A DNA stretch of 64,000 nucleotides from Ahaetulla prasina (Eukaryota > Chordata > Lepidosauria > Squamata > Colubridae). A program made the translations under genes and the position numbers. Shown here one piece after another: positions 32,191 to 43,995 of this stretch (positions are counted from its first letter, which is position 1; each line of letters opens with the position of its first letter). The notes below the pieces were generated by a model, which made no database searches, was not told the origin of the DNA, and saw only the letters and a list, made by a program, of their open reading frames with translations. The DNA lies in NCBI RefSeq assembly GCF_028640845.1, contig NC_080541.1:8291935-8355934 (forward strand), read 5' to 3'.

Positions 32191-32611
32191 TTTTTTTGTT
32201 CCAGGAGAGAACTGGACTTTCTTGTTTTTTTCATTTGAAGACGTTTTGTTTCTCCTCCAAGAAGCTTCTTCAGCTCTGACAGAATGGTGAGGAATGGAAG
32301 GATTGATATTCCTTGCAGACAGCTGGTCATTTGCTTCCTTTTAGAGGATCCTTAAAGCACTTGGAGGTTTATCTGTGTCCTCAGGGTCACCTGAGTGATG
32401 CTCCTGGTTCCTGTAGTCTGCAATTTTTTCCTCTGGAAATCCATTCCTACTCCCACACCATTCCAAGGGTGTTCATCCCAATTTGTATAGCTAAAAGTCT
32501 CTAGAGCAGTGATGGTTAACCTTTTTGGTGTTGAGTGCCCAAAGCACACCCGCATGCAAGCGCACGTGCCCAACCCCCCCAAAATGCAACGCAAGCACTC
32601 CCCACGCATGT

Positions 32612-33120
32612 TGTTGTGACTCCAGCCCCCAAACCTGCCCCATGCCCAAAAGTGACTCCGAGAGTGAGGGGGAAGGGTCGGTAAGGCTTACCTCGGGAGC
32701 ACCGATTCCTTTGGCTCGGCTCCAGGAGCCAGAACCAGACCAGTCGGAGGATGTAATGAGGCTGTCATCCCCTGATTCCTCCCCTCCTCAGGCTACGCCT
32801 TCAGACCCAGCTGACAATAATAATAATCAAGCTTAGATCGACCCGCGCTTCAGAAGATTAGAGAGGCGGCATCATCAAAGGGAAGGGTGGGGCAGGAGCC
32901 CCACCCCACAGGATATATAAGGAGCTTTGGGACTGGTCTCATGCCACGGGAAGCAAAAATTAGCTGAACCATTTCAAAGAGAGCTGAAAGTCTTGCTACG
33001 TGAGTCATTTATTTGAACTTTGGCAGACAGCTGCGATTTCTCTGCCAGGACTGATAAGAGCCGTGAATCCATTGGTTGAAGGGCAGCTCGTTGCTCCAAA
33101 GTGGGGAAGAAGACAGAACA
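32612..33120 (+). mobile_element. Solo LTR, family LTR-3
   Basis: Starts TGTTGTGACTCC, ends AGACAGAACA, perfect 5-bp TSD catgt at 32607-32611 and 33121-33125. ggatatataaggag is a likely TATA box. U3 encodes an acidic frame with SDSESEGEGS, then, after one in-frame TAG, DPRFRRLERRHHQREG. Confidence 0.93.
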
Positions 33121-33535
33121 CATGTGCACATATCCTGCATGCATGTGTGTGCGTCTGCCGCCTATGCACCCCGCCCTCCATGTGCATGCGCCGCGGCCCC
33201 CTCCATGCCCCATTTTGGCTTACAGATTGGTGCAGGAGGCTTTCCAGGCCCAAAACAGGGCATGTGGAGGGGGTGTTGCGTGCCTCCCATGCCCTCTTTT
33301 GGGCCTGGAAAGCCTCCTGCATCAACCTGCATTCTCTCAGGCATGCACACTGCCTCTCTGTGCATGTGCGTCCCCGCATGCGCCCCTCCCCCTGCATGCG
33401 CAGCAGAGACCCGAAGACCATCTGGCTGGTAGGAGGCATGCGCAGTGGATCTGGGCTGGGGCGACGGTTAGCATGCCCACAGAGAAGGCTCTGCATGCCA
33501 CCTGTGGCACGCGTGCCATAGGTTCGCCATCATGG

Positions 33536-34094
33536 TGTTGTGTCTCGCTCGCTCCCCCTGCTGCAGCCGGGCCCCTCTTATCTCCTGCAGGACGCTGATA
33601 GTTCGGAAGAATGTCCTGGAATGCCTCCAGCCCCCAGCCCTGGCACCATGCCCGGACAGGCTGAGCAAGACGAAGGGCCTGATGTGCATTCAGCCCCCAG
33701 TCCTGGCACCATGCCCAGGCAAACGGAGCAACTAAACCCCTCCCCCACAGCATGTGAGCCTGAAGAATGTGAAGCCAGTCATGAGCTAAGATTACCAACA
33801 GCTGGAGGCTGGAGAGATCCGCGCTTCCGGAGAGTAGAGAGGCGACGTCAGCAAAAGGAAGGGAGGGGCAGGCCTGGATAAGTGCTGAGTCATGGAGTCA
33901 CACCCCATGGCCTATATAAAGGATCTGCTTTCTGGCATTCTCTGAGTCAGGCAAAGTCTAACTTGGATTGCTGACATCACTTCCTGGTCTCCTGCCTGCC
34001 TTGAGAACTCTGATAGGACTTTGGCAGAACTGCAGAGGCACGCTTGATACGGACTTCCCCGACCCGGCCGTCAGCGGAGGAGTGGGACACGACA
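33536..34094 (+). mobile_element. Solo LTR, family LTR-2
   Basis: Starts TGTTGTGTCTCG, ends GGGACACGACA, perfect 5-bp TSD catgg at 33531-33535 and 34095-34099. TATA box in ggcctatataaaggatctg. Inserted at the right end of the hAT MITE, separating its last bases. Confidence 0.94.
33540..33881 (+). pseudogene. Conserved U3 open frame in LTR-2
   Basis: 113 codons, Pro/Glu-rich then Arg-rich: PGPSYLL near the start, two SPGTMP repeats, TACEPEE, and tail DPRFRRVERRRQQKEGRGRP with the stop just before the promoter. It opens at LTR base 5 with no ATG, so in a full element it would be the end of an upstream ORF running into the 3' LTR. Homologous frames exist at 12388-12696 (-), 50490-50756 (-) and, more distantly, in LTR-3. 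Not expected to be translated in a solo LTR. Confidence 0.6.
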
Positions 34095-34549
34095 CATGGC
34101 TATAGAGATTCTCAGTCATCCAGGTCATGGTTGTCCCAAAGGTGCTTTTTCAGGAGGCAACTGAAGACTTTCTGGTTTTTTCTTTGAAGACGTTCCATTG
34201 CCCATCTTTCCATTTCCCCACCCATCAAGAAAGTCGAGTTGCCTCCTGAAGAAGCACCTTTGGGACAACCATGACCTGGATGACTGAGAATCTCTATAGA
34301 CTTTTAAGCCTGCTCCCAGCAACAAGAAACCTCTATACAAGGAGACTGTTTATGCCCAGTTTCCTTTTTATAAGAGCCAATTTACAACACAATCCTTTCA
34401 ACATGCTCCACACCCATTTGCACCACTCAGGTGATCCTGATGACACAGATAAGTCTCTAGGTGGCCTCAACGACTTGCTAAAAAAAATGCAAATGTCCAG
34501 CTGCCTCCAAGAAGTACAAATCCTTCCATTCCTCACCATCCAATCATAG

Positions 34550-34583
34550 CTGAAGAAGCTTCTTGGATGAGAAGTGAAACGTC
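34550..34583 (+). ncRNA. Hammerhead-like core, PLE family A, intact
   Basis: CTGAAGA, extra A, stem II GCTTCT/AGAAGT (one G-U pair) with loop TGGATG, GAAAC, GTC. Only a weak stem I (ag with tt) is seen. Confidence 0.65.
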
Positions 34584-34685
34584 TTCAGAAGAAAAAAACA
34601 AGGAAGTCCAGTTGCCTCCTGAAAAAAGCACCTTTGGGACAACTATGACCTGGATGACCGAGAATCTCCATAGACATAAGAGCCG

Positions 34686-35774
34686 ATTCTTTTCCCGAAG
34701 GCGCTAATGGTCTAAATTTAGGCAGGAAGCCAAAGAGATGAGAAGGAAAATGGAAGTTAGAGACTGCATCTAAATTAAGGCTGTGTGAAGACGTTTGAGA
34801 TGTGCTTCTTTCTGATTCATGCTCAAGAAGATGGATCAAATTGACGGTGTTTTGCTAAGCAACATTAGTCCCAGATTTGAGAGCCGCACGGCTTCACTTC
34901 ATCTGCCTCAACATTGCAGAAGCTGGAAGAGCTTTGTGTGTTTGCTTATTTGCAGGGCCCTGCTTTTATCAAGCAACAATTGCACGCTGGGGGAAAAAAA
35001 AACCTTGCCTACCCCTGCAGTGACTCAAAAATGAACGCAGTTCTACTAAGATCCTTTCCAGATTTACTTAGTTTTCCACCTGACTCTGCAATTTAAAAGA
35101 AAGGGAGGGAGAAAGAGAGAGAGAGAGAGAGAGAGAGAAGAGGAATTCAATCTCCGAGGAATGCAAGTGCAGCAAACTAGATGGGTTGTTTTTTTTTTTG
35201 ACAGCACAGATTGTTCTTCCTTTAATATTGCATTAGCCCAACGCTTTACGGAGCTGACCATGGTGCTGAAGTTCACACCTCTGGTCGGAAACTATAACAG
35301 GTAACAGTGGGAACTTTAATCAATGCCTTCACTTAACCCCTGAGCAACAATTGCATTCCTCTAATGCACAGCGGAGAACGTGAAAATAGATGATCATATA
35401 TCCTCTAGCAACGTGCCGTCCTGTGGTAAATTAAATGGCAGGCCCATGACTGGCGACATCAATGGGGAAGCTGTGTGCACATGCCACAGGTCTTTTTCAG
35501 TGCTCTTTTTACATTTTATTGCTCGGCTCATCAGAAATGGCTTTTCTCTCGAGCACGATTTGCTCTTTTTCCCTTTTTCTCCCCCTTCTCTTTTGTTCCT
35601 TTAATCATTCTCGAGAAGCAACGCTTCCGAAACAGCTTGTCAGGCAAGATCAAGGCACCAAGCTGAGCAGAACCAGAGGTAAGACACATCGGCAAGATGC
35701 TCATCCCACAGTTTTCTTAAAATCTTTGACAGCAGAGTCTGTGTTCAGGAGGAACGTCTTTCAGTTACCTCTTG
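34686..35774. other. Mostly unique sequence
   Basis: About 1.1 kb without a recognised repeat apart from an (AG)n run at 35115-35140 and a T run at 35189. ORFs here are short and not protein-like. Confidence 0.4.
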
Positions 35775-36253
35775 TGTAACTAATAGAAGAGAATATTTGT
35801 AGCTCAGGGTTGAACTTTGAGGTCCCTGGTGTTCTCTGAGCGCAGATGTTTCCTTGCAGATGTTTCATTATCCAACTAGGTAACATTGCCAGTGCTAGCT
35901 TGTCTGTGTGGCTTGTATAACTTATAGAAGAGCATATTTGTAGCTCAGGGTTGAACTGTGGGGCCCTTGATATTTTTGTTTTGTTTACATTTATATCCCG
36001 CCCTTCTCCGAAGACTCAGGGCGGCTTACAGTGTATAAGTCAATAGTCTCATTCTATTTGTATATTTACAAAGTCAACTTATTGCCCCCCCAACAATCTG
36101 GGTCCTCATTTTACCTACCTTATAAAGGATGGAAGGCTGAGTCAACCTTGGACCTTGTGGGACTAGAACCTGCAGTAATTGCAGGCAGCTGTGTTTTAAT
36201 AACAGGCTTCTTACAGCCTGAGCCACACCGCGGCCCCTCTCAGAGCTTGGCTG
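35775..36253 (-). mobile_element. Penelope-like family C with SINE insertion
   Basis: 35775-35905 and 35925-35976 are two partial copies (gaatatttgtagctcagggt), continued at 36236-36253 (ctctcagagcttggctgttt). In the first, box 1 of the core is broken (CTGGCAA). The SINE at 35977-36235 lies between. Confidence 0.6.
35977..36235 (-). mobile_element. tRNA-derived SINE with LINE-like tail
   Basis: Reverse complement of the family at 5740-6017: atatcccgcccttctccgaa at the tail end, ggactagaacctgcagtaat over the B box, gagccacaccgcggccc at the head. Confidence 0.88.
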
Positions 36254-36690
36254 TTTAATAATAACAGAGTTGGAAGGGACCTTGGAGGCCTTCTAGTCCA
36301 ATCCCCTGCCCAGGCAGGAAACCCTACCCCACTTCAGGCAAATGGTTATCCAACATCTTCTTAAAAATTTCCAGTGTTGGAGCATTCACAACTTCTGCAG
36401 GGAAGTTGTTCCACTTATTAATTTTTCTAACTGTCAGGAAATTTCTCCTTAGTTCTAAGTTGCTTCTCTCCTTGATTAGTTTCCACCCATTGCTTCTTGT
36501 CCTGCCCTCAGGTGCTTTGGAGAATAGCTTGGCTCCCTCTTCTTTGTGGCAGCCCCTGAGATATTGGAACACTGCTATCATGTCTCCCCTAGTTCTTCTT
36601 TTCATTAAACTAGACATACCGAGTTCCTGCAACCGTTCTTCATATGCTTTAGCTTTCAGTCCCCTAATTATCTTTGTTGCTCTTCTCTGC
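36254..36690 (-). mobile_element. CR1 LINE 3' part, copy 1
   Basis: Minus-strand frame 36324-36722 (VQRRATKIIRGLKAKAYEER, GDMIAVFQYLRGCHKEEG, SNLELRRNFLTVRKINKW) is open to the CR1 stop. Identical protein in the second copy. Confidence 0.9.
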
Positions 36691-36725
36691 ACTTTTTTCC
36701 TTGCAAATCTTTCATTACCCAACTA

Positions 36726-36846
36726 GCAATAGCACTTAGACTTATATACCACTTCACAATGCTTTACAGCCCTAAGTGGTTTACTGAATCAGCATATTAC
36801 CCCAACAATCCAACTCCTCATTTTGCCAACCTCGGAAGGATGGAAG
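36726..36846 (-). mobile_element. tRNA-SINE tail, second SINE family, chimeric with first family
   Basis: caatagcacttagacttata to aacctcggaaggatggaagg, then switches to the first SINE family at the duplication junction. Confidence 0.8.
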
Positions 36847-36964
36847 GCTGAGTCAACCTTGGACCTTGTGGGACTAGAACCTGCAGTAATTGCAGGCAGC
36901 TGTGTTTTAATAACAGGCTTCTTACAGCCTGAGCCACACCGCGGCCCCTCTCAGAGCTTGGCTG

Positions 36965-37401
36965 TTTAATAATAACAGAGTTGGAAGGGACCTTGGAGGT
37001 CTTCTAGTCCAACCCCCTGCCCAGGCAGGAAACCCTACCCCACTTCAGGCAAATGGTTATCCAACATCTTCTTAAAAATTTCCAGTGTTGGAGCATTCAC
37101 AACTTCTGCAGGGAAGTTGTTCCACTTATTAATTTTTCTAACTGTCAGGAAATTTCTCCTTAGTTCTAAGTTGCTTCTCTCCTTGATTAGTTTCCACCCA
37201 TTGCTTCTTGTCCTGCCCTCAGGTGCTTTGGAGAATAGCTTGGCTCCCTCTTCTTTGTGGCAGCCCCTGAGATATTGGAACACTGCTATCATGTCTCCCC
37301 TAGTTCTTCTTTTCATTAAACTAGACATACCGAGTTCCTGCAACCGTTCTTCATATGCTTTAGCTTTCAGTCCCCTAATTATCTTTGTTGCTCTTCTCTG
37401 C
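36965..37401 (-). mobile_element. CR1 LINE 3' part, copy 2
   Basis: Duplicate of 36254-36690; open minus-strand frame 37035-37433. Confidence 0.9.
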
Positions 37402-37436
37402 ACTTTTTTCCTTGCAAATCTTTCATTACCCAACTA

Positions 37437-37660
37437 GCAATAGCACTTAGACTTATATACCACTTCACAATGCTTTACAGCCCTAAGTGGTTTACTGAAT
37501 CAGCATATTACCCCAACAATCCAACTCCTCATTTTGCCAACCTCGGAAGGATGGAAGGCTGAGACAACCTTGAGCCGCTGAGACTCGAACTGCCGAAACG
37601 CTGGCAGTTCGAAATCAGCAAAATTAGCCTGCAATATTGCATTCTAACCACTGGCTCTCG
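37437..37660 (-). mobile_element. tRNA-derived SINE, second family, full length
   Basis: Reverse complement: tail caatagcacttagacttata, body ctcattttgccaacctcgg, B-box-like gagactcgaactgcc, head near tgcattctaaccactggct. Confidence 0.78.
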
Positions 37661-37667
37661 GAACATG

Positions 37668-37728
37668 TTTTCTTGCAGATGTTTCATCACCCAAACTAGG
37701 TAATATCATCAGTGCTCGCCTGTCTGTT
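37668..37728 (-). mobile_element. Penelope-like family C fragment
   Basis: catgttttcttgcagatg to gtgctcgcctgtctg. Contains the core at 37678-37712. Confidence 0.7.
37678..37712 (-). ncRNA. Hammerhead-like core, PLE family C, best preserved
   Basis: Minus strand: CTGATGA, extra T, stem II ATTACC/GGGTGAT around a TAGTTT loop, GAAAC, ATC. Stem I has three pairs (GCA before box 1 with TGC after ATC). Confidence 0.63.
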
Positions 37729-37737
37729 AATTAATTA

Positions 37738-37968
37738 ATTCAGAATAGAGCTGGAAGGGTTTTTGGAGGTCTTCTAGTCCAACCCCCTGCTCGAGCGGGA
37801 GACCCTATACCATTTCAGACAACTGGCTGTCCATCCTCTTCTTAAAAGCCTCCAGTGATGAAGCACCCACAACTTCTGAAGGCAGGGAGTTCCACTGGTT
37901 AATTGTCCTCACTGTTAGGAAGTTTCTCCTGAATTCCAGGTTGCTTCTCTCTTTGATTAGTTTCCAAG
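37738..37968 (-). mobile_element. CR1 LINE 3' fragment
   Basis: cagaatagagctggaaggg through ttgattagtttcca; joins directly to an L3 fragment. Confidence 0.85.
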
Positions 37969-38350
37969 GAGCTGCTGATTCAGTTCTACAGAGGAATTAT
38001 TGAGTCTGTCATTTGCACCTCTATAACTGTCTGGTTCGGTTCTGCAACCCAACAAGAAAGACAGAGACTTCAGAGGATAATTAGAACTGCAGAAAAAATA
38101 ATTGCTACCAACCTGCCTTCCATTGAGGACCTGTATACTGCACGAATCAAGAAGAGAAAATATGTGAAAATATTTACAGATCCCTCACATCCAGGACATA
38201 AACTGTTTCAACTCCTACCCTCAAAACGACGCTATAGAGCACTGCACACCAGAACAACTAGACACAAGAACAGTTTTTTCCTGAAGGCCATCACTCTGCT
38301 AAACAACTAATTCCATCAACACTGTCAAACTATTTACTGAATCTGCACTA
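37969..38350 (+). pseudogene. CR1/L3-type LINE ORF C-terminus
   Basis: Reads KELLIQFYRGIIESVICTSI, TVWFGSATQQERQRLQRIIR, TNLPSIEDLYTARIKKRKY, HPGHKLFQLLPSKRRYRAL and KNSFFLKAITLLNN in one frame to the stop at 38309, then the start of the 3' UTR shared with the AATAG-tailed copies. Confidence 0.85.
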
Positions 38351-38374
38351 CTATTAATTTTTTCATAGTTCCCA

Positions 38375-38651
38375 TTATCTCTCTCAAGGCTGTATCCCAG
38401 GGTTACTTACAGCAGCCTAAGGGGAATGATTTCTACAACCCGCGAAATTGCTCCATTGGCGAATGGGATTGATGACACACCCTGGGGGAAGGGGTGAAAT
38501 GGGGTCATGATTGGGGCCATAAATTATGTGAGGTCAGAGCTGGCTTCACTTGGGAACATGCCGACATGAAGCTCCTAATAAATAACTGGGTTTCTTTTGA
38601 AGCTTGGCTCAAGGCTCATGATTTAATTAGGATATCTGTCAGAACCCTGAC
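38375..38651 (+). mobile_element. Possible LTR fragment
   Basis: ctcctaataaataactggg looks like a polyadenylation region and atctgtcagaaccctgac like an LTR end similar to 9976. No TSD found. Confidence 0.35.
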
Positions 38652-39599
38652 GGGGCTTGCCACAATTTGGGAGCGATGCCCTTTCGTGGAGGTCTGATGT
38701 CCGGAAACCTGAAGTGTCCTCAAAACATCTCCTCTCCTGGAGATATTTACAGCTGAGAATGGGCATAGTCAGGTGAACTTTCCTTGAGATTCAGTTCCTA
38801 AATTCTCAAATTTCAAATTTTATCAAGGAACAATGCCTTGAATTGAAATCCCGCCTTACCGAATTTAATAACCAGCTGTTTTTTGTTCTGGAGAGATGTG
38901 ATGATCATTTTATTCAAGTTAAAATGGTGGGGAGGGGGAGGGGAAGGGAGGAAAACTTTACAATCTTCTTTGTGTTGTACTTGCAGAGCAGGATGTAACC
39001 TTGCCCTATTGGTTCAACGCCGAGACTTCTGCCAAAGACAATCTCTTCTTTTTCATAAAAATGATATGACATGGATTACTTAGCTTGAATGCTAAAAGGC
39101 TGCCTTGTTCACCATCGTAGACGTTGGCAGGGTTTTCTTTTTTCCCCCCAGTCTTCTCCAGATGATCAACCCTGAACAATTTTGCAGTAGAACAGAATTT
39201 GGAAGCAGAAGGAGAAGGAGAAGGAGGAAAGGCAAAAGTCAACCAGGGAATACAACTTTACTTTTTTTTTTTGCTATGCCTGCAACTTAATTGTTCCTGC
39301 TCTCTTAGGCCCTTGCCTTGGTATTTCAGTTCTGCTGCGGTGGACTATGCATTATTCAGTTTCTCTTCCAGCCTCATTATCAGGTTGCACTAGTCTCACC
39401 CTGCATGGAATTCAAAATAACATTTATCCTGTTTGGCAAGGGTGAAGAAGCCAAGGAAAAGAATTGTACCAGGGCTTGGACCCATAGCTGCAAGGATAAC
39501 AGAATGTGACTTGATTTTGTTGTAAACACTTTTCTTCATCATGATGGGATGTCCAATTAGGAATACTGCTTAAAACAATCTCCTGCCTCTCCATTAGTT
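38652..39599. other. Unique sequence, no recognised feature
   Basis: About 950 bases. A GGAGAA-rich patch at 39205-39232. No coding signal. Confidence 0.4.
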
Positions 39600-40340
<741 letters not shown>

Positions 40341-40627
40341 TTTGTCTCTTTCTTTCTGTATGGAATGGAAATATTAGACCTCTGGGGATTTAGCTACATC
40401 GTTATCGGAATAATGTCCCTTATTTGTTATACCATCCAGATATCTCCAGTCGCCCTGGTTGATCTGATCTGTAGATTGAATGCTATGTGTTTGAGAATAA
40501 GACTTCCCTTCATTTCAGTCGAGAAAGCTAACAAATAATTTAGGGTTCTGATTAGTCAATTTCATCCCTATCCCTGTTGTTGCTAAGGATATGGGTAACA
40601 AGTTACTAAAGGTAAGGACCCTCTTAT
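40341..40627. other. Unique sequence, no recognised feature
   Basis: Nothing recognised. Confidence 0.4.
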
Positions 40628-40965
40628 AATAATAATAATAATAATAATATTTTAATTTTTATACTGCCCTTCTCCCGAAAGACTCAGGGCAGTGAACAGG
40701 CAAAATAAAAACAACAATCAAATACATACAATAGAATAAAATATTAATTAAAAAACTTATTTAAATTAGCCCAATCTAAAAATACTTTTAAAATCCCAAA
40801 ACCTAATTTAAAAATTTAAAATCCTAAAAACAACTAAAATTCTATGCCAATCCCGCATGGATAAATAAATAGGTCTTAAGCTCGCGGCGAAAGGTCCGAA
40901 GGCGGAAGTTGGTGAAGTCCAGGGGGAAGCTCGTTCCATAGAGTAGGGCCCCCCACAGAGAAGGC
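40628..40965 (-). mobile_element. L2 LINE 3' end
   Basis: (AAT)n at 40628-40649, then ctgcccttctcccgaaagac, and minus-strand ORF C-terminus relic over cggaagttggtgaagtcc. Confidence 0.88.
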
Positions 40966-41235
40966 TCTTTTTTTTTTTTGTTTACATTTATATCCCGCCC
41001 TTCTCCGAAGACTCAGGGCAGCTTACAGTGTGTAAGGCAATAGTCTCATTCTATTTGTATATTTACAAAGTCAACTTATTGCCCCCCCAACAATCTGGGT
41101 CCTCATTTTACCTACCTTATAAAGGATGGAAGGCTGAGTCAACCTTGGACCTGGTGGGGCTTGAACCTGCAGTAATTGCAGGCAGCTGTGTTTAATAACA
41201 GGCTTCTTACAGCCTGAGCCACACCGCGGCCCTTG
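40966..41235 (-). mobile_element. tRNA-derived SINE with LINE-like tail
   Basis: Same family as 5740 and 35977; poly-T at left, gcggccctt at right. Inserted in or joined to the L2. Confidence 0.9.
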
Positions 41236-41496
41236 AGGTAAGAGTAGGAAAATTGCTTGCCATTGTCTTTTCTTAGAAAATTTAAGACTTCCCGGGCTAG
41301 TTCCCCAGCCCAGGGAGTTTCTAGAGCTCTACCACCCAAGCACCAAGAATTTATTTATTTATAACAAAGAGAATTTAACCCTATAGAAATACCATTAAAC
41401 AAATACATACATCCATATAGTCAGCCATATGTAGCTTCTGAACCCAAACAGTGTCAGTCAGATGCTGCTATCAGATGAGATGCCAGATGTATAGAA

Positions 41497-41650
41497 GTCC
41501 TCGACTTAGGACTACAATTGAGTCCACTTGACATTTGTTAAGTGAATTTTGCCCTATTTTACCACCTTTCTTGCCACCGTTGTTAAGTGAATCACTGCAG
41601 CTGCGAAGTTAGTCAGATGGTTGTTAAGCGAATCTGGCTTCCCGAACCTG
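41497..41650 (+). mobile_element. Tigger/mariner-like MITE fragment
   Basis: agaagtcctcgacttaggac through gttgttaagcgaatctggc; left half only. Confidence 0.75.
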
Positions 41651-41653
41651 GAC

Positions 41654-42242
41654 CAGAGGTGTCAAACTCTATTTCATTGAGGGTTGTTTTGACCTTGAGG
41701 GAGGGGCATGGACATGGTGGGTGTGGCCAGCTCAATGTCACTCGTGTCGGGGGCACCTGTGGTGGCCTGAGCACTCTGCCAGAGAAAACAGGCTCCCGAG
41801 GTCCATATTCGGCTCCGATGGCCTCAGTCCTCCCAAGCTTCATTTTCGCTGGCAGAGGCACCTGTTTTTAGGGTGGCTCCATGGGCCAGGGATGAAATCC
41901 AGCAGGTTCTGACAGGTTCTGGAAAACCGGCAGCGGAAATTTGAGCAGTTCAGAGAACTGGCAAACACCACCTCTGGCTGGCCCCAGAGCGGAGGTGGGA
42001 ATGGAGATTTTGCAATATCCTTCCCTCAGAAGTGAATGGTGAATGGAAATCTTGCAGTATATCCTTCCCCTGGAGTGGGGTGGGAATGGAGATTTTGCAG
42101 TATCCTTCCCCTGCCACACCCACCAAGCCACACCTACAGAACCAATAGTAAAAAAAATTTGGATTTCACTACTGCCATGGGCCAGATCTAAGCACCCTAT
42201 GGGCCGGATCTGGCTATTTGGGTCTTGAGTTCAACACCCCTG
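41654..42242 (+). mobile_element. hAT element, family E, with a family D MITE inside
   Basis: Ends cagaggtgtcaaactct and gagttcaacacccctg. Interior ggtgggtgtggccagctcaa. Outer TSD not matched. Split by 41887-42174. Confidence 0.83.
41887..42174 (-). mobile_element. hAT MITE, family D, 288 bp
   Basis: Ends cagggatgaaatccag and ggatttcactactg; perfect 8-bp TSD ccatgggc at 41879-41886 and 42175-42182. Confidence 0.94.
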
Positions 42243-43450
42243 CTATAGAGTAGACTGTGCAGAATTGGGATTGTGAGCTTTGTGCTTCACTGCATTGATT
42301 AAATTCAGCTCTTGTCTTAGTATGTGCAGGAAGTGAATAATTACACGTTGGTATATTGGGGGGAAAACATAGCTTGTGATGTGAAGCAAGGAACTGTGTT
42401 TTGCAACATAGTACCTTATGAATCCACTCTCCTAGCCTGGTGCTCTCAAGGGAGTTCATTTTGTCAGCCAACCCTCCATCCATCGGAGTCTCCAGCTGAT
42501 CAAATGCATGAAAAATTGCTGAAGCATTTGGAAGAAATCCAAGCACAGAGAAAGGTGGAGTGAAATGGAACCAGGGCTAAAAGGGTAAAGACTTGTAGTT
42601 AGGAAAAAGGAAAACCAGATGCAAGCAATTTTCACCAGGAATACACAACACTGTATAAATATATATATATACATCTAATCAAAGATCACTTTTTTTCTGG
42701 TCTCGCTTGCTGAGAATTCTTGACAAGCCTCTGTGCACTCAAACTAAGAAGAAAGTTTTCTACAGTTCTACTTGGAGATCCTTAGCCTTTAACTTAAGTT
42801 TGGCCACGATAAATTATTCTGAATATATAAAACTATATTTAGCTGCTAGGCCATTGGTTTATCTCAACTGTGGAACAGTTGCAAAGCTTCAGGCAACTGT
42901 TTTCAATTATTTGCTGATCGTTTTAATGTAAAATGGCCTGGGCTGAGGCATTGCTATTCACATTTAATGTGCATAACCATGGACACATGTGCATAGCCAT
43001 TAAGAATTGTCCTTTTCATATTAAGGATCCCAAGTTGACGGGAAAAGGAATAGCGTTTTCCAAGCGCCAACGTTAGCACCATCCAATCTGCAAGCCCTTG
43101 TACCTATCTAGCCTCTTACCATTGTTATTAATTGATGGCTTTGCTAAATTGGATTTCAACTTCTTCCCTTCTGTGAGTCATCCCGAATCAACTAAGCAGG
43201 GAAGTCATATTATCCTGTTACATGACTGATTTCAATCAGTGATTAATTAAGATAGGAGGTTGGGAAGAATGAAGGTAAGGGAGTAGGAGTTACTTTGCAT
43301 TGTACTTCTGTCAAAGACAAGGATGAACCAGAATCAAAAACATGCATAGAGGAAAATGAAGTTATTTTCCTAACTTTTGATGAGCTGCTAAATGGGACAA
43401 TCGTGAAGTTCTAAACTTATCAAATAGCTTTCTTAGCCAAGTTGTACGGG
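42243..43450. other. Unique sequence, no recognised repeat
   Basis: About 1.2 kb, AT-rich, one of the longest repeat-free tracts. Words such as ttaattaagatagg and tttcaatcagtgattaat near 43230 resemble homeodomain sites but are not evidence alone. Confidence 0.4.
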
Positions 43451-43575
43451 GTTGACAATAGAAGAAAATATTTGTAATTCAGGGGTGAACTGCAGGGTCC
43501 TTGAGCTTGGTTGTTTCCTTGAAAACATATTATTACCCAATTAAGTAACCTCATCAGTACCAGAAGAGAGCGGAG
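43451..43575 (-). mobile_element. Penelope-like family C fragment
   Basis: gaaaatatttgtaattcagg and cttgagcttggttgtttcc. CTGATGA is kept but GAAAC is lost. Confidence 0.65.
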
Positions 43576-43779
43576 TTTGCTCTATATACAAGTGGTTTGC
43601 CCTGTTGAGGGGGACTGTTCTTGATGGCTTCTGGATTAGGTTGCTGTTTACTGGGTTTTACTTCCTTGATTGGAATATATAAATCCAAAACCAGTAGACA
43701 ATTCCTGGAAGCCTGAAACTAAGACAAATCAGCCATCAACAGGCAGATAGAGATAAACAATGTTTACATACATGCCTAC

Positions 43780-43995
43780 CTTAGGTTCTACCATATCACA
43801 AGATCTAAAATGGACAGCTAACATCAAAAACATCATCAAAAAAGCACAACAAAGAATGTTCTTTCTGCGCCAACTCAGAAAGCTCAAACTTCCCAAGGAG
43901 CTGCTGATCCAGTTCCACAGAGGAATGATTGAGTCTGTCATCTGCACCTCCATAACTGTCTGGTTTGGCTCTGCAACCCAACAAGACAGACACAA
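43780..43995 (+). pseudogene. CR1/L3-type LINE ORF fragment
   Basis: Reads ISQDLKWTANIKNIIKKAQQ, FLRQLRKLKLPKELLIQFHR and ITVWFGSATQQDR; cut off by the hAT element that follows. Confidence 0.85.

Larger units (their letters stand above)
32507..34099. mobile_element. hAT-type MITE carrying two solo LTRs
   Basis: Left end cagtgatggttaaccttt; right end, before the LTR, cgtgccataggttcgccatc. TSD ctctagag (32499-32506) and ctatagag (34100-34107), 7 of 8. CpG- and CATGCG-rich interior like 19010-19436. Removing both LTRs leaves an element of roughly 520 bp. Confidence 0.8.
32191..34685. mobile_element. Penelope-like family A inverted pair with nested insertions
   Basis: Minus arm 32191-32506 continues at 34108-34190 (attctcagtcatccaggtca) after a hAT insertion. 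A 70-base inverted repeat around 34108-34300 follows, then a plus arm 34300-34685 ending ctgagaatctccatagac or its variant. Cores: 32240-32273 (damaged box 2) and 34550-34583 (intact). Confidence 0.7.
36127..37548. repeat. 711-bp direct tandem duplication
   Basis: Unit 1 is about 36127-36837, unit 2 about 36838-37548. Each contains SINE head, PLE C scrap, CR1 (-) and the tail of a second SINE. Only two base differences were noticed (ggccttc/ggtcttc and aatcccc/aacccc). Breakpoints fall in ggatggaaggctgag, shared by two SINE families. Confidence 0.95.

Noticed and set aside
33000..33798. Several overlapping frames of 118-173 codons on both strands
   Set aside because: They lie in CpG-rich hAT and LTR sequence; Cys/His/Met/Pro-rich composition reflects CATGCG repeats. 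Only the LTR-2 U3 frame has support from homologous copies.
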